Shown: positions 1-6,160 of the stretch, piece by piece
How the letters are laid out: every line of letters begins with the position of its first letter
Position numbering within the stretch: the stretch's first letter is position 1
From: Hyphomicrobiales bacterium
GTDB lineage: Bacteria; Pseudomonadota; Alphaproteobacteria; Rhizobiales; Xanthobacteraceae
Assembly (NCBI GenBank): GCA_016210825.1
Contig: JACQTM010000035.1
Span: 1-6,160, forward strand
Length of the DNA: 6,160 bases
Direction: 5' to 3'
The notes under the pieces: generated by a model
Database searches by the model: none
Seen by the model: the letters and a program-made list of their open reading frames with translations, nothing else
Told to the model about the DNA's origin: nothing
Translations under genes and position numbers: made by a program

Positions 1-214
1 CACCCATCCAGATGAACATCGGCAGCGCGGTGAGATCCCATGAATTGGAGGCCGTCCACATCGAGGTCGCCATCACTTGCCCGGCCGGCGTCGCGACCTT
101 GGTCAGTACGGCGGCAAACCCGCAGACCGCGAGCGCGAGCGCGATCCAGACGCCCGAGCCGAGAATAATGAACAGCAGTAGGATCAGAAGGGCGGCAAGC
201 TGCACGAGGTCCAT
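1..214 (-). CDS. dctM: TRAP transporter large permease DctM, N-terminal part (runs off the left edge)
   Basis: Only the first 71 codons are in the window. The protein begins MDLVQLAALLILLLFIILG and continues through a second hydrophobic stretch to LTALPMFIWMG at the edge. The hydrophobic N-terminal helix and the LPMFIxMG segment at about residues 63-71 are typical of the large membrane subunit (DctM, 12-TM class, usually about 430 residues) of TRAP transporters, which carries the Na+-coupled transport channel in the inner membrane. The start at 214 is chosen because a purine-rich AAGGAAAG lies just upstream, inside the end of dctQ, and only 3 nt separate it from the dctQ stop. That spacing means co-transcription and probably translational coupling. 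The substrate cannot be read from this fragment. Confidence 0.9.
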   Translation of the reverse strand, partial: MDLVQLAALLILLLFIILGSGVWIALALAVCGFAAVLTKVATPAGQVMATSMWTASNSWDLTALPMFIWMG

Positions 215-217
215 TGG

Positions 218-775
218 TCAGCTTTCCTTGCCGAGCGAGATGGCGTCCTCGGCGGCGCGGAAGCTCGGGCGCCCGCGATTGACAATGATGAAGAATTCGT
301 CGATCAGCGCGATGGTGAGGATGATGGCGCCGACCGCCATCGCCGCTTGCGGATAGACAAGCTGCACGCGAATGACGCCGGGCGAGACCTCATGAAAGCG
401 AAACGAAACCCAGGCGAAATTCGTCAGGTAATAGGTGATGTAGGCCGACGCGATCGCAGCCGCGCCGAAGGCCCATAATTCGACGTAGCGCCGCATCTGT
501 TCGCTCAAGGCCGCGAGCAGCATCGTGACGCGGATATGCGCCCCGGATTTTAAAGTCCCCGCAAGTGCGAGGAAGCTCGACGCCGCGAGCAGATAGCCCG
601 CCATCTCCGCAAGCGACAACACAACGAAGCCGTAAACCGGCAATCCGACGAGCTTCAGAGCGCCATCGACAAGCCGCCCGCCCAGCTGCGAACCAACCAG
701 AATAGCGATAGCAACGAGGCACAGCGCGGAAAGAACGAGCGCAAGCCAATAGAGATTATCGAGAAGTCGGCGCAT
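218..775 (-). CDS. dctQ: TRAP transporter small permease DctQ
   Basis: A 185-residue membrane protein with four clear hydrophobic segments at about residues 9-27, 48-71, 96-118 and 140-160, the usual layout and size for the small (DctQ) subunit of a TRAP transporter. DctQ pairs with DctM in the inner membrane and helps dock the substrate-loaded binding protein. The segment LKSGAHIRVTMLL between helices 2 and 3 matches the conserved 'G.HI.V..L' region of the family. I start at 775 (MRRLLDNLYW). A longer frame from 799 would add eight residues, but its ATG lies in the loop of the palindrome at 781-824, and a basic, helix-preceding MRRLL start is typical. No good ribosome site sits at the normal distance; the nearest purine run (GGGAGAGGG) is part of the palindrome, 13 nt upstream. 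It lies between dctP and dctM in one operon. Confidence 0.9.
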   Translation of the reverse strand: MRRLLDNLYWLALVLSALCLVAIAILVGSQLGGRLVDGALKLVGLPVYGFVVLSLAEMAGYLLAASSFLALAGTLKSGAHIRVTMLLAALSEQMRRYVELWAFGAAAIASAYITYYLTNFAWVSFRFHEVSPGVIRVQLVYPQAAMAVGAIILTIALIDEFFIIVNRGRPSFRAAEDAISLGKES

Positions 776-780
776 GAGGC

Positions 781-824
781 CCACAAAACCCTCTCCCATG
801 ACGGGAGAGGGTTCCTCATTGTGG
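781..824 (-). repeat. Long palindrome in the dctP-dctQ gap; possible hairpin that lowers downstream expression
   Basis: The core is a perfect 11-bp inverted repeat (787-797 with 803-813) around a 5-nt loop. It is extended by CCACAA (781-786) pairing with TTGTGG (819-824) across a 5-nt bulge (814-818), giving a 17-bp stem. The style (C-rich arm, 5-nt loop, G-rich arm) resembles the repeats inside the oxoprolinase gene. On the transcript the core stem is followed by UUUUGU, so it could act as a leaky terminator, as a 3' stabiliser of the dctP message, or by hiding the only purine-rich stretch before dctQ. TRAP binding proteins are needed in excess over the permease, which would fit. It could also be just a mobile repeat. 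Confidence 0.75.
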
Positions 825-847
825 CAGTTGAAGACGTCGCGTGATCG

Positions 848-1822
848 TTATTTGCGATACGCGTCAAGCATGGCCTTGCCGTCGGCCCCGGCAGCCGTCA
901 CCCATTCCGAGGCGATGGTTGCGCCGATCTTGCTCAGCCCAGCTTTTAATTCGGCGCTCGGCGTCACAACGATGATCTTGGCATCCTTTAGCGCCTTGGT
1001 CTTAATCTGCATTTCTTCGATTGAGGCTTTCCAGCCGCGCTCCTCCGCCACCTTGGCGGCATCGAGCAGCGCTTTCTTCTCATTGTCCTTCAATTTGTCG
1101 AAAGCGGCCTTGTTGACAAAAACGATGTCGCGCGGAAGCCAGGCCTGTGTGTCCATGTAATGCGTCAGGTAGTCCTGCGCCTTTGTGTCCACACCGGTCG
1201 ATGCCGAAGTCACCATGACATCCACGCGGCCGGTGGCGAAAGCCGTCGGCAAATCGGGCACTTCGATTTGCGTTGGGATCGAGCCGGCAAGCGCGGCGAT
1301 GCGGCCGATCATCGGGTTGTAGGTACGGAACTTAAGGCCTTTGAGATCGTCAACCGATTTGATCTCGCGCTTGGCATAGAGGCCTTGCGGCGGCCACGGC
1401 ACGGAGAAGAGAAGCATCAGGCCTTCAGACGCGAGCTGCTTTTCCAGATACGGCCGCTGTGCCGCATAAAGCTTCTTCGAGGCATCATAGCCCGTGGCGA
1501 GAAACGGCAGTGAATCGATGCCGTAAACCGGCGATTCATTGGCGGCAAGCGACTCGAGAATTTCGCCGATCGGCGCTGTGCCTTGGCGCACCGCGCGCTT
1601 GATCTCCGGATGTTTGATCAGCGAACCGGCTGAATGCGTCTGGATCTTGAGCGAGCCATTCGTCGCCTTGTCTACATCGGCGGCGAATTGAATGATGTTC
1701 TTGGTGTGGAAATTACTGTCTGGATAGGGTGTTGGCATGTCCCATTTAGTCTGTGCGGACGCCGCGGTGGCAAGCCCACCGGCGAGAAGCAGCCCAAATA
1801 TTCCACGCATTACGATCGTCAT
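848..1822 (-). CDS. dctP: TRAP transporter periplasmic substrate-binding protein DctP
   Basis: A 324-residue protein with a Sec signal peptide: a hydrophobic core at about residues 8-20 and a likely cleavage site after ASA (residue 23), leaving a mature chain beginning QTKWDMP. The mature part has the DctP-family hallmarks: HxxGSLIKHPEIKRAVRxG at about 63-81, DSLPFLATGYDAS at 103-115, DDLKGLKFRTYNP at 158-170 holding the conserved arginine (R166) that normally forms a salt bridge with the substrate carboxylate, and AFATGRVDVMVTSASTG at 194-210. The start at 1822 is preferred because AGGGAG stands 7 nt upstream and it gives a clean signal peptide; a start at 1870 would put 16 charged residues in front. 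The ligand is presumably a small organic acid. Bordetella pertussis DctP6 and DctP7 bind pyroglutamate, and the oxoprolinase next door makes that a plausible ligand, but this is inferred from context. Confidence 0.93.
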   Translation of the reverse strand: MTIVMRGIFGLLLAGGLATAASAQTKWDMPTPYPDSNFHTKNIIQFAADVDKATNGSLKIQTHSAGSLIKHPEIKRAVRQGTAPIGEILESLAANESPVYGIDSLPFLATGYDASKKLYAAQRPYLEKQLASEGLMLLFSVPWPPQGLYAKREIKSVDDLKGLKFRTYNPMIGRIAALAGSIPTQIEVPDLPTAFATGRVDVMVTSASTGVDTKAQDYLTHYMDTQAWLPRDIVFVNKAAFDKLKDNEKKALLDAAKVAEERGWKASIEEMQIKTKALKDAKIIVVTPSAELKAGLSKIGATIASEWVTAAGADGKAMLDAYRK

Positions 1823-1836
1823 GTCACGTCTCCCTC

Positions 1837-1853
1837 GCGGGCCTTCCGCCCGC
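1837..1853 (-). promoter_or_regulatory. Short GC hairpin directly upstream of the dctP ribosome site
   Basis: A perfect 6-bp inverted repeat (GCGGGC/GCCCGC) with a 5-nt loop lies immediately 5' of the AGGGAG ribosome site of dctP on the leftward transcript. No U-run follows, so it is not a terminator. It could protect the 5' end of the message or tune access to the ribosome site. The role is inferred from position alone. Confidence 0.35.
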
Positions 1854-1857
1854 CTTG

Positions 1858-1870
1858 TTGCATGTTGCAA
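1858..1870. promoter_or_regulatory. Dyad TTGCA-TGT-TGCAA upstream of dctP, candidate operator
   Basis: A 13-bp inverted repeat with perfect 5-bp arms lies in the 89-bp gap between the regulator stop and the dctP start. It is followed directly by a weaker dyad, GACT-ATC-AGTC (1871-1881). Their placement would suit a protein site controlling a separate dctP promoter, but I see no convincing -35/-10 pair here. It differs from the dyads in the 2486-2521 region, so if real it may bind another factor. Confidence 0.3.
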
Positions 1871-1911
1871 GACTATCAGTCGGCTTCATCACTTGAAATG
1901 TCCGCATAAAC

Positions 1912-2442
1912 CTAGAGGCTCGCCGCCGCACGCGCCGCCTGATCGTAATGACCCGAGAGCGCCCGCATCAGGCCGGCGATTTCCGAAAGTCGGCGCTCGT
2001 CGCTGCCGGCACCCTTGACCGGCTCGACCAGCAACGCCTCACGGATTTTCCGGTATTTCTGGATGACGGCGTCGCCCTTGGCTGTAAGGCTAACGGTCTT
2101 CTCTTTGCCGCGCCGTCCGGAGGATAAGAGCCTGTGTCCATCGAGCTTTTTCAGCGAATAGGTGACAAGATGGGTGTCCTCGATATTGAGGACGAGGCAG
2201 ATGTCGGCGAGCCGTTTGGCGCGTCCGCGATGGGCGATAGTGTGCAGGACGAGCACATCGAGCGGCGAAAGGTCGGGTACGCCCGATGCCGCCATGCAGC
2301 GTACCATCCAGCGTTCGAACGCATGTCCGAGCAGGATCAAGCCGAACTCGAGCTCGGACAATGCCGGCATAGCCCCCGACGCCAGATGCGCCGAGGAGAC
2401 AATCGGCCCGAGCTTCGCGTCGCTTTGCGCTTTCATCGCCAT
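1912..2442 (-). CDS. MarR-type winged-helix transcriptional regulator (COG5631-like)
   Basis: A cytoplasmic DNA-binding protein of 176 residues from ATG 2442. The central part has the MarR-like winged-helix layout: an N-terminal helical dimer region (LSELEFGLILLGHAFERWMV), then LSPLDVLVLHTIAHRG, then the helix-turn-helix with recognition helix around LADICLVLNIEDTHLVTYSLKKLDGHRLL, then a wing with SSGRRGKEKTVSLTAKG and a C-terminal helical region. The NIEDTHLVTYSLKKL segment recalls the COG5631 subgroup of predicted MarR regulators rather than classical MarR. The frame extends upstream to a TTG at 2478, but the promoter seen at 2482-2509 would start transcription near 2475, so the ATG at 2442 (or 2436) is more likely. 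It is divergent from the oxoprolinase gene and co-directional with dctPQM 89 bp downstream, which suits a local regulator. The effector is unknown; 5-oxoproline or a related acid is a guess. Confidence 0.85.
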   Translation of the reverse strand: MAMKAQSDAKLGPIVSSAHLASGAMPALSELEFGLILLGHAFERWMVRCMAASGVPDLSPLDVLVLHTIAHRGRAKRLADICLVLNIEDTHLVTYSLKKLDGHRLLSSGRRGKEKTVSLTAKGDAVIQKYRKIREALLVEPVKGAGSDERRLSEIAGLMRALSGHYDQAARAAASL

Positions 2443-2481
2443 CCCACCCGGCGAAGCTAAGTCGTCACCCAGTCGCAACCG

Positions 2482-2509
2482 ATCGTAGATGTCATCTATA
2501 ATTTGTCAA
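2482..2509 (-). promoter_or_regulatory. Candidate sigma-70-type promoter of the regulator gene
   Basis: Read on the minus strand there is a perfect TTGACA -35 box (2509-2504), a 16-bp spacer and a TACGAT -10 box (2487-2482), four of six matches to consensus. Transcription would start near 2475, leaving about 33 nt of leader before the ATG at 2442. The dyad at 2486-2498 overlaps the spacer and -10 box, as expected for autoregulation. If dctPQM is co-transcribed, this promoter would serve it too. Confidence 0.5.
2486..2498. promoter_or_regulatory. Dyad TAGATG-T-CATCTA, candidate operator
   Basis: A perfect 6-bp inverted repeat around a single central base, located between the divergent regulator and oxoprolinase genes and overlapping the predicted regulator promoter. 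Symmetric sites in a shared divergent region are the usual binding place for MarR-type dimers. Binding by the adjacent regulator is inferred. Confidence 0.45.
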
Positions 2510-2521
2510 CGATTTATTGAC
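2505..2521. promoter_or_regulatory. Dyad GTCAA-N7-TTGAC, second candidate operator
   Basis: A 17-bp dyad with 5-bp perfect arms. Its left arm overlaps the -35 box of the leftward promoter and its right arm overlaps a TTGACG that could be the -35 box of a rightward promoter. A protein bound here could block both directions at once. The length and AT-rich centre are within the range known for MarR-family sites. The arms also look like -35 boxes facing each other, so the symmetry may simply reflect back-to-back promoters. Confidence 0.4.
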
Positions 2522-2545
2522 GTTTTTTTCTAGTTACTTTAAGTG
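2517..2545 (+). promoter_or_regulatory. Weak candidate promoter for the oxoprolinase gene
   Basis: TTGACG (2517-2522) is followed after 17 bp by TAAGTG (2540-2545), a poor -10 match. The spacer includes a T7 run. The true promoter may need an activator or lie elsewhere in the 118-bp gap. Confidence 0.25.
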
Positions 2546-2560
2546 ATCGGCGAGGACGCG

Positions 2561-6160
<3,600 letters not shown>

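Noticed and set aside
12..356. Plus-strand open frame over dctM/dctQ
   Set aside because: Antisense to two clear membrane proteins in an operon; its product has no family features.
776..799. Longer DctQ start at 799 (MGEGFVGL)
   Set aside because: The ATG lies in the loop of the palindrome at 781-824 and lacks a ribosome site; the added residues do not resemble the family N-terminus.
2443..2478. TTG start at 2478 for the regulator
   Set aside because: It lies at or upstream of the transcription start expected from the promoter at 2482-2509, and the extra 12 residues precede any recognisable structure.

Overview
The window looks like a GC-rich alphaproteobacterial chromosome, probably Hyphomicrobiales (Bradyrhizobium/Rhodopseudomonas-like). 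The basis is codon use, a TRAP transporter set, and many short C-rich/G-rich palindromic repeats of a kind I associate with that group. Genus is an inference; no rRNA or other marker is present.

Layout. Four genes run leftward: a MarR-type winged-helix regulator (2442-1912), a TRAP transporter periplasmic binding protein dctP (1822-848), the small permease dctQ (775-218), and the first 71 codons of the large permease dctM (214 to the window edge). One very long gene runs rightward from 2561 and is still open at the right edge. It is 1200 codons of a fused HyuA-HyuB protein that I read as an ATP-dependent 5-oxoprolinase of the eukaryotic (OPLAH-like) type. The 118-bp divergent region (2443-2560) carries a good candidate promoter for the regulator and two dyad sequences that could be operators.

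How it may work together. A reasonable model is a pyroglutamate (5-oxoproline) utilisation locus. The TRAP system would import the compound, the cytoplasmic oxoprolinase would open it to glutamate using ATP, and the MarR-type protein would control both arms from the shared region. The enzyme call is strong. The transporter substrate and the regulatory link are inferred from gene order.

Most unusual point. The oxoprolinase reading frame runs without a stop through three blocks of palindromic repeat DNA (about 3259-3323, 4324-4441 and 5195-5306). Together they add roughly 110 residues that have no counterpart in the enzyme family. Two blocks are composite: a pair of elements facing each other in inverted orientation around a spacer of about 33 bp. 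The third block falls between the two halves of the predicted metal site in the HyuB domain. A further palindrome of related style lies between dctP and dctQ. This resembles the in-frame insertion habit of the Rickettsia palindromic elements, but the sequence class is different.
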